From positions 33,075 to 97,074 of the forward strand of contig JANYKV010000066.1 of the NCBI GenBank assembly GCA_025358055.1: 64,000 nucleotides of DNA, in the 5' to 3' direction. Of the stretch, positions 34,915 through 44,710 are shown one piece after another (position 1 is the stretch's first letter; each line of letters begins with the position of its first letter). A program made the translations under genes and the position numbers. The notes under the pieces were generated by a model that did not search any database, had not been told where the DNA came from, and worked only from the letters and a program-made list of their open reading frames with translations. The DNA comes from Gemmatimonadota bacterium (GTDB lineage Bacteria; Gemmatimonadota; Gemmatimonadetes; Gemmatimonadales; GWC2-71-9).

Positions 34915-35211
34915 CTATTTTTTCGCGACGGTTTCTTCCTTAAGAACTTTCTTCGAGATGACGAACACTACCCAAGCAACGATTAAGAAATCGATCGTCG
35001 CCCCGGCGAAATGGCCTAAACCGAACTTGACCGGCCCCAGGTCCAGAGTCGCGGCTCGCCAATCGCCGCCGGGAATGACTGCGCCGACGATCGGCATCAG
35101 GAGATCGTCGACAAACGCCTTCACGAAATCGCCGAGTTTGCCGCCGATGATGACGGCAATGGCGAGGCCGATCACCCCGTAAAGCTTGAGAAACGCGATG
35201 AACTCTTTCAT
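34915..35211 (-). CDS. mscL: Large-conductance mechanosensitive channel MscL, short form
   Basis: The 98-residue protein has an N-terminal MKEFIAFLKLYGVIGLAIAV segment, the pore helix VIIGGKLGDFVKAFVDDLLMPIVG and a second helix IDFLIVAWVVFVISKKV. This is the two-helix MscL layout, but it is shorter than the usual about 130 residues because the C-terminal helical bundle is missing. It would open under hypo-osmotic stress. ATG 35211 is chosen over a long upstream frame that is a tyrS shadow. It lies alone between the DUF3761 gene and tyrS. Confidence 0.85.
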   Translation of the reverse strand: MKEFIAFLKLYGVIGLAIAVIIGGKLGDFVKAFVDDLLMPIVGAVIPGGDWRAATLDLGPVKFGLGHFAGATIDFLIVAWVVFVISKKVLKEETVAKK

Positions 35212-35383
35212 GGAGTCTGTCTCTCCCTCAAAATGTGGTTTGCGTTGAAGACGCCTGAGCGCCCCGGAGATGCACGGGCAGACGAGTGCAGTTGAGCACG
35301 GGGAGCCAGCACATTGACAGTCGGTCCACCGAAGACGCGCGAAGGTACCGCCACCATGCCATGTGGGCAAGGGCACCGACGTG

Positions 35384-36649
35384 CTATGTCTGCGCCACCA
35401 TGGCGAAGTTCCGTCGCCCCTTCTGAAGCACAATATACCGGCCCGCCAACAGGTCGGCGGCGCCCAGCGCGTGGTCGAGGTCGCCAACTTTTTCGCCGTT
35501 GACCGAAATGCCCCCTCCTTGAATAGCCCGTCGGGCATCACTCTTGGAGCTCGCTAGGCCGGTCGCCACGAGCGCATCGATCGCCGTGAAACCGGTGGTC
35601 ACCTCGGATTCCAGTCGCGTCCAGACCGGCACCTCTCCCGCCACGACCGCGAGTGTCGCCCCGTCAGCCTCTCGAAGCTTGGTGTCGCCAAACAGGATCC
35701 GGCTTGCGGCTTCGACCCGTCGTACCACGTCACCGCCGTGGACCCGCGCCGTCACATCGCTGGCGAGCAGACGCTGGGCCGCACGCTTGCCCGGATCCGC
35801 CTCATGCGCCCGCACGAGGGCATCGATGTGCTCGTTGGGCAAGAAAGTGAAGACTCGGAGCACCCGGACGAGATCGCGATCGTCTACGTTCACCCAATAC
35901 TGGTAGAACCGGTACGGACTGGTTTTGGCGGGGTCGAGCCAGATATTGCCCTCCTCGCTCTTTCCGAATTTGGCGCCGCTCGCGGTCGTGAGCAACGGAA
36001 ACACCAATCCCTGGGCCTCGGCCGATTCGCGTCGCCCGATTAACTCGATGCCCGCCGTGATGTTCCCCCACTGATCGCTGCCGCCCATTTGGAGTTCGCA
36101 CCCCGCCGTCCGAAACAGATGATCGAAATCGAAGGCTTGCACCACCATGTAGGCGAACTCAGTGAACGAAATGCCCGTGTCCATCCGGCTCTTCACGGAG
36201 TCCTTCTGCAGCATGTAATTGATCGTGAAATGCTTGCCCGCGTCCCGAAGAAAATCGAGCAGGGATAGGCCGCGAAGCCATGCCGCATTGTTGACGAGAC
36301 GCGCGGGGCGTGGTCCCTCGAAATCGAGAAACTGGTGCAGCTGCCGGCCGATCGATGCCGCGTTGGCGTCGATCTGCTCGACGCTGAGGATGGGTCGTTC
36401 GCTGCGCTTGCCGCTCGGATCACCAACCAGGCCGGTCCCGCCGCCGACCAGCGCGATGGGCGTGCCTCCCAGGCGTTGGAGCCAAGCGAGCCCCATCACC
36501 GGCACCAGGTTTCCGACATGCAGGGAGTCCGCCGTCGGATCGAAGCCGACGTAGCCGGTGATCGGACCTTGGGCGAGGCGCGCCGCGAGGGTCGGCGTGG
36601 CGTCGTGGACCATCCCGCGCCGGGTGAGTTCGGAGAGCAAATCAGGCAT
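35384..36649 (-). CDS. tyrS: Tyrosyl-tRNA synthetase
   Basis: The 421-residue class I synthetase has the HIGH-like motif HVGN in [18 protein letters not shown], the tyrosine-binding [16 protein letters not shown] and the KMSKS-like [13 protein letters not shown]. The C-terminal part ([20 protein letters not shown]) is an S4 RNA-binding domain. The length is typical. It is divergent from the penicillin-binding protein gene. Confidence 0.96.
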   Translation of the reverse strand: MPDLLSELTRRGMVHDATPTLAARLAQGPITGYVGFDPTADSLHVGNLVPVMGLAWLQRLGGTPIALVGGGTGLVGDPSGKRSERPILSVEQIDANAASIGRQLHQFLDFEGPRPARLVNNAAWLRGLSLLDFLRDAGKHFTINYMLQKDSVKSRMDTGISFTEFAYMVVQAFDFDHLFRTAGCELQMGGSDQWGNITAGIELIGRRESAEAQGLVFPLLTTASGAKFGKSEEGNIWLDPAKTSPYRFYQYWVNVDDRDLVRVLRVFTFLPNEHIDALVRAHEADPGKRAAQRLLASDVTARVHGGDVVRRVEAASRILFGDTKLREADGATLAVVAGEVPVWTRLESEVTTGFTAIDALVATGLASSKSDARRAIQGGGISVNGEKVGDLDHALGAADLLAGRYIVLQKGRRNFAMVAQT

Positions 36650-36741
36650 GCGGCAATCGTAGATGGGCCGCCGGGGCGAAGCAACCCAAGCGCCCCGGAC
36701 CCTGCTGGCACCCGGATGAGACCCTGGCTAGTTTGCCTTCC

Positions 36742-38877
36742 ATGGCCCTGAAGCTTCGATCGACCCTCGGCCGCTGGTGGCACTCGCCGAAACTCCGAGG
36801 ACGGGTTCTTCTATCGATCCTGGCCTTGATCGCCTTTGGCCTCGCTCTGTTGGCCGGCGCTTGGACTCAGGCGTGCAACGGCAATGCGTGTCCCTCGATC
36901 GCCGAGCTGGACAACTACGATCCGGCGCAGGCCTCCAAAGTCTACGCGGCGGATGGTCGGTTGATCAGCGACTTTGGGTTGCAACGCCGCACCGTCATTA
37001 CCCTGAAACAGATGTCTCCGGCTTTGGTGGCGGCCTTTCTCGAGGTCGAGGACAAACGATTCTATTCGCATCACGGAATCGATTTCATCCGGGTGCTGGG
37101 ATCCTTCAAGGCGATCCTCCTGCGGCGCCAGCTTCAAGGCTTTTCCACCATCACGATGCAGCTGGCTCGGAACCTCTGGCCTGAGACGATTAATCCGGCG
37201 GAGCGCAAGGGTTTGAAAGGGATGATGCGGAAGATACGCGAGGCCCGGGTGGCGCTCGAAATCGAACGCAAATACAAAAGCAACAAAGACCATATTCTCG
37301 AGCTCTATCTCAACCAGATCAACTTGGGCAACCGCGCCTATGGGGTGGAGACCGCGTCGCAGCGATACTTCGGAAAGTCGGCCCGCGATTTGAACGTGGC
37401 CGAAGCGGCGACCCTCGCGGCCATCCCGCGAGCACCCGAGCGGTACAACCCACGCAAGAACCCAGGATTCTCCGTCCTTCGGCGGAACCTCATCATCGGC
37501 CTCCTGCGGGATGACGGGAAATTGAGTCCCGGGTCGTCCGAAGCGTGGAAAGCCTATCCCCTGCGCTTGTCGTCGCGGTCCGACTATAGCGAAGCGGCGG
37601 AGTACGCCGTCGAGTACGTCCGCCAGGAAATGGCCGCCCGCTTCGGCGAAGAGGCCTTATACCGGGACGGCCTCCAGATCTATACGACCATCGACCTCGA
37701 CATTCAGGAGTCGATGGAGCGCAACCTCACGGCCCAACTCGACGCGATCGAGGGTGGCGCATATGGCAAGTTTCCCCACAAAACCTATCGGAACTACATC
37801 GACAACCGTCCGGAAACCCCGTCCGATAACTCACCGTATTTGCAAACTGCCGCGGTTACGATCGAAGCGAGGACGGGGGCCATTCGCGCGATGGTTGGCG
37901 GCCGCGATTACCAAGACTCCAAATTCAACCGAGCTACCCAGGCCTATCGCCAAGCCGGCTCCACATTCAAGCCATTCGTGTATGCCACGGCAGTGATGTC
38001 TGGAATTCCGTTGTCGCAGATCAGTGAGGACTCCCCGGTTTCGATTCCGATTCCCGACCAACCGATTTGGGAGCCCAAGAATTACGACAACAAATTTGAA
38101 GGCCAAATGTCGCTCCGGCGCGCGCTCTACATGTCCCGGAACACCGTAGCCGTGAAGTTGGGTCTCAAACTCGGCGAAGATGCCGTGGTCGCAACCGCCG
38201 CCAAGTTCGGCATCACGACGAGGATTCCCCACGTCCCTTCGATTTTTATCGGGGCGGCCGACGTGATTCCCCTCGAGATGGTCGCGGCCTTCACCACGTT
38301 CGCCAATCTGGGGCGCCGGGTGACTCCGAACATCATCCTTCGGGTGGAAGATCGAGCCGGCACGATTCTGTGGCAGCCGGAAACCGAGCAGATCGAAGTC
38401 ATGGACCGGCAACATGCCTGGCTGATTCTCGACGCGTTGCGGGATGTCATTCGTCGTGGTACCGCCAACGGGGCGGTGGTGGGTCGGGGCTTCACCCTCC
38501 CGGCCGGCGGGAAGACCGGGACAACCAACGATGGGGTCGATGTGTGGTTCATCGGCTTCACGTCGGACCTGGTGACCGGAATGTGGATGGGGTTTGATCA
38601 GCGTCAGAAGATCAAAGCCGACGCGCAGGGCGGGCGGCTGGTCGCGCCGGCATGGACCGCGATGATGCGGGAGGTGTACGAGCGCCGAAAGGCCCCGGCC
38701 GACTGGGTCCAGCCTGAGGGGCTGATTTCCGTCGACATCGATGAGTCCACGGGAGAATTGTGGACCCAATTTTGTCCGGCCGACCAACGGGCGACCGCCC
38801 TCTTTTTTCCGGGAACCGAACCGAAGGAACCCTGTCGTCATTCTCCTTTCCGGGGCGCGGGAACCACCGGAAAGTGA
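36742..38877 (+). CDS. Class A penicillin-binding protein (PBP1A-like)
   Basis: The 711-residue bifunctional enzyme polymerises and cross-links peptidoglycan in the periplasm. After one membrane helix (about 22-42) comes the GT51 domain with catalytic Glu103 in EVEDKRFYSHHGID, then STITMQLARNLWP, RYFGKSARDLNVAEAATLAA. The transpeptidase domain carries Ser407 in GSTFK, SRN at 465-467 and KTG at 591-593. ATG 36742 is preferred to TTG 36733. It lies upstream of the amidohydrolase by 24 bases. Confidence 0.95.
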   Translation: MALKLRSTLGRWWHSPKLRGRVLLSILALIAFGLALLAGAWTQACNGNACPSIAELDNYDPAQASKVYAADGRLISDFGLQRRTVITLKQMSPALVAAFLEVEDKRFYSHHGIDFIRVLGSFKAILLRRQLQGFSTITMQLARNLWPETINPAERKGLKGMMRKIREARVALEIERKYKSNKDHILELYLNQINLGNRAYGVETASQRYFGKSARDLNVAEAATLAAIPRAPERYNPRKNPGFSVLRRNLIIGLLRDDGKLSPGSSEAWKAYPLRLSSRSDYSEAAEYAVEYVRQEMAARFGEEALYRDGLQIYTTIDLDIQESMERNLTAQLDAIEGGAYGKFPHKTYRNYIDNRPETPSDNSPYLQTAAVTIEARTGAIRAMVGGRDYQDSKFNRATQAYRQAGSTFKPFVYATAVMSGIPLSQISEDSPVSIPIPDQPIWEPKNYDNKFEGQMSLRRALYMSRNTVAVKLGLKLGEDAVVATAAKFGITTRIPHVPSIFIGAADVIPLEMVAAFTTFANLGRRVTPNIILRVEDRAGTILWQPETEQIEVMDRQHAWLILDALRDVIRRGTANGAVVGRGFTLPAGGKTGTTNDGVDVWFIGFTSDLVTGMWMGFDQRQKIKADAQGGRLVAPAWTAMMREVYERRKAPADWVQPEGLISVDIDESTGELWTQFCPADQRATALFFPGTEPKEPCRHSPFRGAGTTGK

Positions 38878-38901
38878 CTCCCTGCACCTGACGGACATCC
38901 G

Positions 38902-40167
38902 GTGACCTCGTGTCGGGTGCGCGCGCCCTGGGTTGTTCCGGTGGCCGGACCGCCGATTGCCGACGGTGTGGTCATTGTCGGGACGGACGGGCGCATTGCC
39001 GCGATCGGGTCCGCCGGACAATTCGGCGTCGAGGAAGGGCAGTCTCAGAATTTTCCCGAAGCCATTATTCTGCCGGGGTTGGTCAACGCCCACACACATC
39101 TCGAACTGACCGGATTCGACGAGCTCGCCCCGGAAGACGAGTTTCCAGCGTGGATCCGTCGCATTCGGGCTCTCAAAGCCGACCGAACCCCGGCCGAATT
39201 CCTCGCCGCAGCGCGTTTGGGTGTGAAGCAATGTTTCGCCGGTGGAATCACGACCGTGGCAGATACGGGCGACTCGGGCTCAGTCATCCAAGCCCTCGCC
39301 GAGTTGGGCGGAAGCGGGATGGCGTATCACGAGGTCTTCGGCCCCCACCCCGACCAGCTCAAAGAGAGTATGGCGGCACTGCGGGACCGGGCGGGAGAGC
39401 TCCGCGCGTTTGCCGGATCGCGAGTGCGTCTTGGGGTCTCCCCCCACGCCCCCTATACCGTGAGCGGGCCCCTGTATTCCGCGGTAACGCGCTGGTCCGA
39501 GGACATGGGATACCCGCTTGCCGTCCATCTCGCAGAATCGTGGGCCGAACAGCAGTTGGTGGTGTCCGGTGACGGTCCATTCGCAGAAGCGTGGGCCGCC
39601 CGTGGAATCCCTTCGATCCGGAAGCAAGCGCTGGCGCCGGCTCCCCCCCGCTCCCCGGTGGATTGGCTCGATCGCCTCGGGGTCCTCACCCCCCAAACCC
39701 TCTGCATTCATGCCGTTCAGGTCGATCGGAAGGACATCGCCTGCCTTCGGTCCCGCGGGGTTGGGGTCGCCCACTGCCCCCGGTCCAACCGGCGGCACGG
39801 ACACGGCTCCGCCCCGCTCGCGGAGTTGCTTCAGTCCGGCCTCCGGGTCGGGGTCGGCACCGATTCGGTCGCGAGCGTGGCACCCCTCGACCTCTGGGCC
39901 GAACTCCGAGCCGCGCAATCCCTGGCGGGCCAGAACGCGGAGGAAACGCTGCGGCTCGGGACTCTCGGAGCGGCTGCCGCGATTGGCTTGAGTGAGGAAA
40001 TCGGGAGTCTGGAGCCGGGTAAGTGGGGTGATCTCATCGTGATCGATGGCGGTGATTTCCCCCAAGGGGCGCTCCTGGATCGAGTGCTCGAAACCAAGCG
40101 GCAGGAGGTCCAAGCCACCTTCGTTGGGGGCCGCGAGGTCTTCCGGCGCCCGGCGAGGGTCCCTTGA
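38902..40167 (+). CDS. Amidohydrolase, possibly aminofutalosine deaminase
   Basis: The 421-residue enzyme has the metal-dependent deaminase signature in order: LPGLVNAHTHLELTGF, GVSPHAPYTVSG, AVHLAESWAEQQ, LCIHAVQVDR, AHCPRSNRRHGHG and VGVGTDSVASVAP. The HTHLEL form and length are like the aminodeoxyfutalosine deaminases (MqnX) of the futalosine menaquinone pathway; SAH/MTA deaminases are close relatives and cannot be ruled out. No other mqn gene is in the window. Start GTG 38902; its end overlaps the HNH gene by four bases. Confidence 0.7.
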   Translation: MTSCRVRAPWVVPVAGPPIADGVVIVGTDGRIAAIGSAGQFGVEEGQSQNFPEAIILPGLVNAHTHLELTGFDELAPEDEFPAWIRRIRALKADRTPAEFLAAARLGVKQCFAGGITTVADTGDSGSVIQALAELGGSGMAYHEVFGPHPDQLKESMAALRDRAGELRAFAGSRVRLGVSPHAPYTVSGPLYSAVTRWSEDMGYPLAVHLAESWAEQQLVVSGDGPFAEAWAARGIPSIRKQALAPAPPRSPVDWLDRLGVLTPQTLCIHAVQVDRKDIACLRSRGVGVAHCPRSNRRHGHGSAPLAELLQSGLRVGVGTDSVASVAPLDLWAELRAAQSLAGQNAEETLRLGTLGAAAAIGLSEEIGSLEPGKWGDLIVIDGGDFPQGALLDRVLETKRQEVQATFVGGREVFRRPARVP

Positions 40168-40814
40168 TCACAACGCAACCCCAAGTTACGATGAAAGATC
40201 CGCTATTTCCGGAGTTTGGCGGACCGACTAAAGCCTGGAGCAAGATCGTGCGTTGCCTTGCGCTCAATGCCTCATTTGAGCCACTGACTATGGTACCGAT
40301 TCGGCGGGCCCTGCGATTGGTGATCGAAGGGAAAGCGGAAATCGTGGAAGCCGAGCATGGTGAGCCGGTTCGAAGTGCGCACCTGTCCCTTCCTCGGCCT
40401 GCCATCATCCGCCTGGTCAAGTTCGTCCACGTGCCCCGGAAGTTCCGCCGCCAGGTGACCAACACCTTCTTGTTTGCCCGGGACGGCTACCGGTGTCAGT
40501 TTTGCCACCGGACCCCACTGGAGTTGCGCACGCGCGAATGCCTCACGCGAGACCACCTGGTCCCCCTCTCTCGCGGCGGCGGCAACGAATGGACCAACGT
40601 GGTCACCGCCTGCAGCTCCTGCAATACGCGGAAGGGAAATCACCTCCCCGACGAATGCGGAATGCATCCGCTCCGGCAGCCGCACGAACCGCACTTCGTC
40701 CACCTGGCCTGGGCGGTTCGACGTCTCACGACGACCCAGCAGAAGTACATCGGACTGTTTTACGGCGAGGATGCGCTCCGCGCCTTGGGTGCCGGTGCCG
40801 GCCACCGAGTATAG
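40164..40814 (+). CDS. HNH endonuclease
   Basis: The 216-residue protein has an N-terminal RRXRR-like segment (CLALNASFEPLTMVPIRRAL, VEAEHGEPVRS) and a C-terminal HNH domain: CQFCHRTPL, LTRDHLVPLSRGG, NEWTNVVTACSSCNTRKGN. The two CxxC pairs bind zinc and the His/Asn residues form the ββα-metal active site. Such stand-alone HNH proteins are common single genes of uncertain role (DNA repair or housekeeping). TTG 40164 overlaps the upstream stop by four bases. A terminator follows. Confidence 0.9.
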   Translation: MITTQPQVTMKDPLFPEFGGPTKAWSKIVRCLALNASFEPLTMVPIRRALRLVIEGKAEIVEAEHGEPVRSAHLSLPRPAIIRLVKFVHVPRKFRRQVTNTFLFARDGYRCQFCHRTPLELRTRECLTRDHLVPLSRGGGNEWTNVVTACSSCNTRKGNHLPDECGMHPLRQPHEPHFVHLAWAVRRLTTTQQKYIGLFYGEDALRALGAGAGHRV

Positions 40815-40837
40815 GATGGAGTCCAGCGAAAGAACGG

Positions 40838-40869
40838 CGGGGTGCTTACAGCGCCCCGTTTTCTTTTTT
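40838..40869. terminator. Rho-independent terminator between convergent genes
   Basis: CGGGGTGCT (40838-40846) pairs with AGCGCCCCG (40850-40858), with one G-U pair and a TAC loop, followed by TTTTCTTTTTT. This is a textbook terminator for the HNH gene and sits just before the convergent DUF4390 gene stop at 40876. Confidence 0.85.
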
Positions 40870-40875
40870 GGGGCC

Positions 40876-41547
40876 TTAGCGCGGAGGAGGGGATCGGACT
40901 AGGAAAGTCTCGGTGCGTCGCTCCAGTTCGGTCGATGGCATGCCCGCGACGCGGAGCAGGAAGCGCCGCGCGCCTTGACCCATGCCTTCCGGTAGCCGGT
41001 CCTGGGTGTTCGTTGCGGAATCTGGAACGCCCTGAATGAAACGCTCGAGATCTTCGAGGTCCGTGTTGGAGAGCGTGGTGATGTCCACGGAAATAGTGAA
41101 ATAGTATTTGCCCACGCCGCCGGGTCGGACCCGAATTAGATACGTGCTTCCCAGAGCGGCACCCAGCGCCTCCAGCGAGTTGTATTGGGTTTCGGGCCGG
41201 CGGTTGCGATCGTACCGAAAGACGGTGTACTGGTCGAAAAGCGCCTCGCGGCGGACGACCACCTCCCATTCCACCGCTCGCTCGAATTGATCGATCCAAT
41301 TTTCGCGCGATCGCCACACCTCCAAATGAAAGTGCAAGCGAAGCGGGAAGGAGTGCTGAAGGGCATCCTGCCAGCGCGAGTCTTCCAGCAGGCTCCGGAG
41401 GCGCACCATCGGCCACCGAACGCCGGAGGCGGCCGTGTCGGGGGACAGGCTGACTTCCAGGCTCACCTTGCTGTCTTGGGCCACGGCCCCCCGGGTCCAA
41501 CCCGCGGTGAATGCGATCCCCCACAGCATCCAGGTCGGCCGCCGCAC
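40876..41547 (-). CDS. DUF4390-like exported protein
   Basis: The 223-residue protein has a signal peptide (WMLWGIAFTAGWTRGAVAQ) and a beta-rich domain with LRLHFHLEVWRSRENWIDQ, EWEVVVRREALFDQYTVFRY and YYFTISVDITTLSNTDLEDL, matching the DUF4390 pattern. DUF4390 genes commonly accompany NtrY/NtrX-type two-component genes, as here. GTG 41547 shares one base with the stop of the upstream barrel gene (TAGTG). It is the last gene of the kinase-regulator-barrel-DUF4390 operon. Confidence 0.75.
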   Translation of the reverse strand: MRRPTWMLWGIAFTAGWTRGAVAQDSKVSLEVSLSPDTAASGVRWPMVRLRSLLEDSRWQDALQHSFPLRLHFHLEVWRSRENWIDQFERAVEWEVVVRREALFDQYTVFRYDRNRRPETQYNSLEALGAALGSTYLIRVRPGGVGKYYFTISVDITTLSNTDLEDLERFIQGVPDSATNTQDRLPEGMGQGARRFLLRVAGMPSTELERRTETFLVRSPPPR

Positions 41548-43331
41548 TAGAATCGCCTCTGCAGCCGAAAGGAAAGTCGGATCGGCTGGTGGCCCGTCAG
41601 AGCCTTCGCCGCATAGACACCCCAGGAACCGGTGTCGATCCCAAAGCCCACGTCTTTCGCCCACTCGTTGAAATTCGGAACCCGGTCGTTCGGTACTCGG
41701 CCTGGTCCCACGCCGCTGAGCCAGGCGTCGCCCGCGTTACCGAAGAGGACGAGGTCCGCGTGATCGATCCCGATGACGCGGTCGAGGTCGTAGAGGTCCG
41801 GATTGCGGAATCGGTAGGTGAGCCCGAGATTGACCCGCCGTCTGAGTTCCGCTTGGGCGACTACGCTTCGGTCACAGAAGCCGGCTGAAGCCGGGTCGAC
41901 GAAGCCGGTAGGGGCGCACGTGAATTGCCGGAAGTCATAGCCGGGCAGGAGTTCGGTGCCACCGAGAGAGAGACGGCGTTGGATGGGGAGAGGATCGCCC
42001 GTGACCCACCCGCCGCCGACGATGCGCAGGTTGAAACGGGTTCTCGGATCCAAGCGAGCATAACGCCGAGCGTCCACCCACAGCTTTCCGAAGTGGTACT
42101 CCCGCCCGGTGGGAATCGGCGCCCGAATCGTTCGGGGGAGAATTACCGGCGACGCGTCATCGCTGTTGCTGTACTCATACTGAGCCTGCAACAGCCATCC
42201 ATTGGTCGGTGACTCTTTGTTGTTTCGCGAGTCGAGATCGAACCGCAATCGGAACGTCCGGAAATGGCCGTCATCGATCAGCGGGTTGGGGCGCCAGCGA
42301 TCTGCGTTGCGGAACAGCGAGATGGGGTCGTTGGCTCCCACGGTGCGTTCTTCGTCGTCTCGGTAGGATGCTTCGAGGCGAAGCCCCGGCCGGGGTTGAG
42401 CGAAGGCGTACGCGCCGCGGCCGCTCGTGAGGAAATAGTCGTGATAGTCCCGCTGAAACAGGAAGGAGGCCAGGCCGGACTCGCCCCGTGAAAGCGGCTG
42501 GTCCTCGATGGTTTCGATCACATCGTACACCCGGGCCCCGAAGCCGAGGTTGTGTGACGCCCCCAATCGCCATTCATGCCGGACGAGGTACCCCAGGTTC
42601 CCTCGGAGCTTCGACTGATCTTGGGCCGTTCGGAAAATGCCCCGCACATCGAGGCGCAACTCAATTCCGGGCGTCGCATCTCCGAGGAACGTGGGGCCGA
42701 ACACAACGGGAAGGCCTTCGATGCGGTTATACGCTCGTGCCGTCTCCAGGCTCAGCGTCGTCCGGATCTGTCCGGTCTGGAAACTCGCTCGCGCCGAGGA
42801 GAGATCGGCCAGCGAACGGCGCCGATCCCGGACCACCAGGAGCCCATCGGAACCGCGAGAAACCGCCGCGCGCTCCGCATACCGGCGCGCGGTCCCTTCA
42901 TGCCGGCCGCCGGGGAGTACCTGGAATCGGCCGCCAATCAACACCACGTCGCCTTGAATCACCCCACCGGGGGCCACGATGAGGTCGCCATTGATGACGA
43001 CGACCGGACCGCGCACCCTTCCATACACCCGCAGCACTCCCCGATAGAGGCCGAACGACCCTTGCCATAAACTTGCGGCGGGCAAGGTGAGGTCGCCGAC
43101 GAGGCGAGTGGTGCTGGAATCGTTGAACAATTTGAGCGCCGACCGGAGTACCTCCGGTGGCGGCCCGAATTGAGTGAGGCTGTCGGGGGGCGCCGGGGCA
43201 TCAGGATCGATGACGATGACGCTATCTTGGGCCGCCATGAGGCGCGGCCCGAGCGCTTCGCACGAGACGAGTAGAACCAGCAGGGGTGCGATCGTCCGCC
43301 CCATTCCGCGGGTTCCGCCGATCGCTCTCAC
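41547..43331 (-). CDS. Omp85-like outer-membrane barrel with beta-helix N-terminus
   Basis: The 594-residue protein has a signal peptide, then a short repeated V/I-x-G segment (about residues 70-140: VYGRVRGPVVVINGDLIV, VIQGDVVLIGGRFQV) that looks like a bactofilin-type beta-helix. The rest is a beta-barrel of the BamA/surface-antigen type, with SLGGTELLPGYDFRQF equivalent to the GGxxxRGY motif, and a C-terminal SFRLQRRF ending in Phe for BamA recognition. Role unknown: perhaps envelope transport or anchoring of a surface filament. The GTG start overlaps the response-regulator stop as GTGA. Confidence 0.75.
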   Translation of the reverse strand: MRAIGGTRGMGRTIAPLLVLLVSCEALGPRLMAAQDSVIVIDPDAPAPPDSLTQFGPPPEVLRSALKLFNDSSTTRLVGDLTLPAASLWQGSFGLYRGVLRVYGRVRGPVVVINGDLIVAPGGVIQGDVVLIGGRFQVLPGGRHEGTARRYAERAAVSRGSDGLLVVRDRRRSLADLSSARASFQTGQIRTTLSLETARAYNRIEGLPVVFGPTFLGDATPGIELRLDVRGIFRTAQDQSKLRGNLGYLVRHEWRLGASHNLGFGARVYDVIETIEDQPLSRGESGLASFLFQRDYHDYFLTSGRGAYAFAQPRPGLRLEASYRDDEERTVGANDPISLFRNADRWRPNPLIDDGHFRTFRLRFDLDSRNNKESPTNGWLLQAQYEYSNSDDASPVILPRTIRAPIPTGREYHFGKLWVDARRYARLDPRTRFNLRIVGGGWVTGDPLPIQRRLSLGGTELLPGYDFRQFTCAPTGFVDPASAGFCDRSVVAQAELRRRVNLGLTYRFRNPDLYDLDRVIGIDHADLVLFGNAGDAWLSGVGPGRVPNDRVPNFNEWAKDVGFGIDTGSWGVYAAKALTGHQPIRLSFRLQRRF

Positions 43332-44710
43332 GTGCCTCCCATGGCCAATCGCTTCATCCGGCGGTAGAGGTTCGCCCGGTCGGTTTGCAGCGCCCGGGCC
43401 GCCTCCGCCACGTTCCCGTTCGCGCGCGCGAGCGCGTTGGAAATCAGCGCGCGCTCATAGTCGTCTAACACGTTCGATAACGAGCGGCCGTGTAGGTCGG
43501 ATCCCGGGTGGGTCGAGTCAGCCGTTCCATGAGGGGCTTCATGGCGGCCGCTGCCTGAACGAGGCAGGACCTGCCGGACTCGGGCGACATCGATTTCCGG
43601 ACCGCCGAGGATGTGTAGCCGCTCCACGATGTTCGCGAGTTCGCGCACGTTGCCCGGCCAGTCGTACGATGCGAGCAGAGTCATCGCGTCGGCGGTGAAG
43701 GTGGGGGTGTTTCGCGGGTTCACCCGGCTCGCAAGATGAGGCACGAGTTCGGGCAGGTCGCTCAGCCGATCGCGGAGCGGCGCCACCTGGATCGGGAAAA
43801 CATTGAGCCGGAAGTAGAGATCCTCGCGAAACGTTCCGGCCGCCACGGCCTCTTCGAGAGCCTGATTGGTCGCCGCGATCACTCGCACATCCACCGTCTG
43901 GACTCGTTCGGCGCCGAGTCGTTGAATCTCCCCGGTCTCCAACGCGCGGAGGAGCTTCGCCTGCGCTTCGAGATTTAAGTCGCCGACTTCGTCCAGGAAG
44001 AGGGTGCCTCCATCCGCGAGCTCGAAACGGCCCAGCCGGCGATCGGATGCTCCCGTGAATGCGCCGCGTTCGTGGCCGAACATTTCGGACTCGACCAGAT
44101 CGCGGGGAATGGCGGCGCAGTTCACTGAAATGAACGGCCGGTTCGCGCGGTGGCTGGCGCGATGAATCGCTCGGGCCACCAATTCCTTGCCGGTTCCCGA
44201 TTCGCCCATGATCAGGACGCGGGCGTCGCTCGCGGCGACCTGTCCGATGAGGGTGCGCACCGCCTCGATCTCGGCACTCGAGCCCACCATATCGGGTTGA
44301 GCGCCCAGCTGGGAACGAAGGACGCGGTTTTCCGCCTGCGTGCGCGTCAGCTCGAGGGCGGAACGCAGCGTCACCAAAACCGCCTCGGGGGCCAAGGGCT
44401 TCTCGAGAAACTGGAACGCGCCGAGTTTCACCGCTTTCACCGCGTCGGTGAGCTGGGCTTTTCCGCTCATCATGATCACCGCGACCGTTGCGTCGCGTTC
44501 CCGAATCCGCCGCAGGGTCTCAATGCCATCGATTCCGGGCGGCATCATCAGATCGAGCAACACCGCATCCGGGCGCGCCTCGTCGAGGGCTAGGAGCGTG
44601 GCGTTGCCATTGGGGGCCTCAATCACCTCGAAGCCTTCCGAACGAAGCAGCGCCGCCAACATGCGACGGATGTTGGCTTCGTCGTCAACGATCAAAACAT
44701 GTTCCTTCAC
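43328..44710 (-). CDS. NtrC-family sigma-54 activator, response regulator
   Basis: The 460-residue protein has a receiver domain (phosphoacceptor Asp53 in AVLLDLMMPPGIDG, Lys in FLEKPL), a AAA+ domain with Walker A MGESGTGKELVARAI, the sigma-54-contact loop HERGAFTGASDRR and the FREDLYFRLNV arginine region, and a Fis-type helix-turn-helix (NVAEAARALQTDRANLYRRMKRL). It needs sigma-54 to act. GTG 44710 overlaps the kinase stop (GTGA) and starts right before the receiver. Its likely targets are the divergent TonB receptor operon and other sigma-54 promoters in this window. Confidence 0.95.
   Translation of the reverse strand: MKEHVLIVDDEANIRRMLAALLRSEGFEVIEAPNGNATLLALDEARPDAVLLDLMMPPGIDGIETLRRIRERDATVAVIMMSGKAQLTDAVKAVKLGAFQFLEKPLAPEAVLVTLRSALELTRTQAENRVLRSQLGAQPDMVGSSAEIEAVRTLIGQVAASDARVLIMGESGTGKELVARAIHRASHRANRPFISVNCAAIPRDLVESEMFGHERGAFTGASDRRLGRFELADGGTLFLDEVGDLNLEAQAKLLRALETGEIQRLGAERVQTVDVRVIAATNQALEEAVAAGTFREDLYFRLNVFPIQVAPLRDRLSDLPELVPHLASRVNPRNTPTFTADAMTLLASYDWPGNVRELANIVERLHILGGPEIDVARVRQVLPRSGSGRHEAPHGTADSTHPGSDLHGRSLSNVLDDYERALISNALARANGNVAEAARALQTDRANLYRRMKRLAMGGT

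Noticed and set aside
37831..39231. Minus-strand open frame of 466 codons
   Set aside because: Opposite the penicillin-binding protein and amidohydrolase; no domain, composition typical of an antisense shadow.
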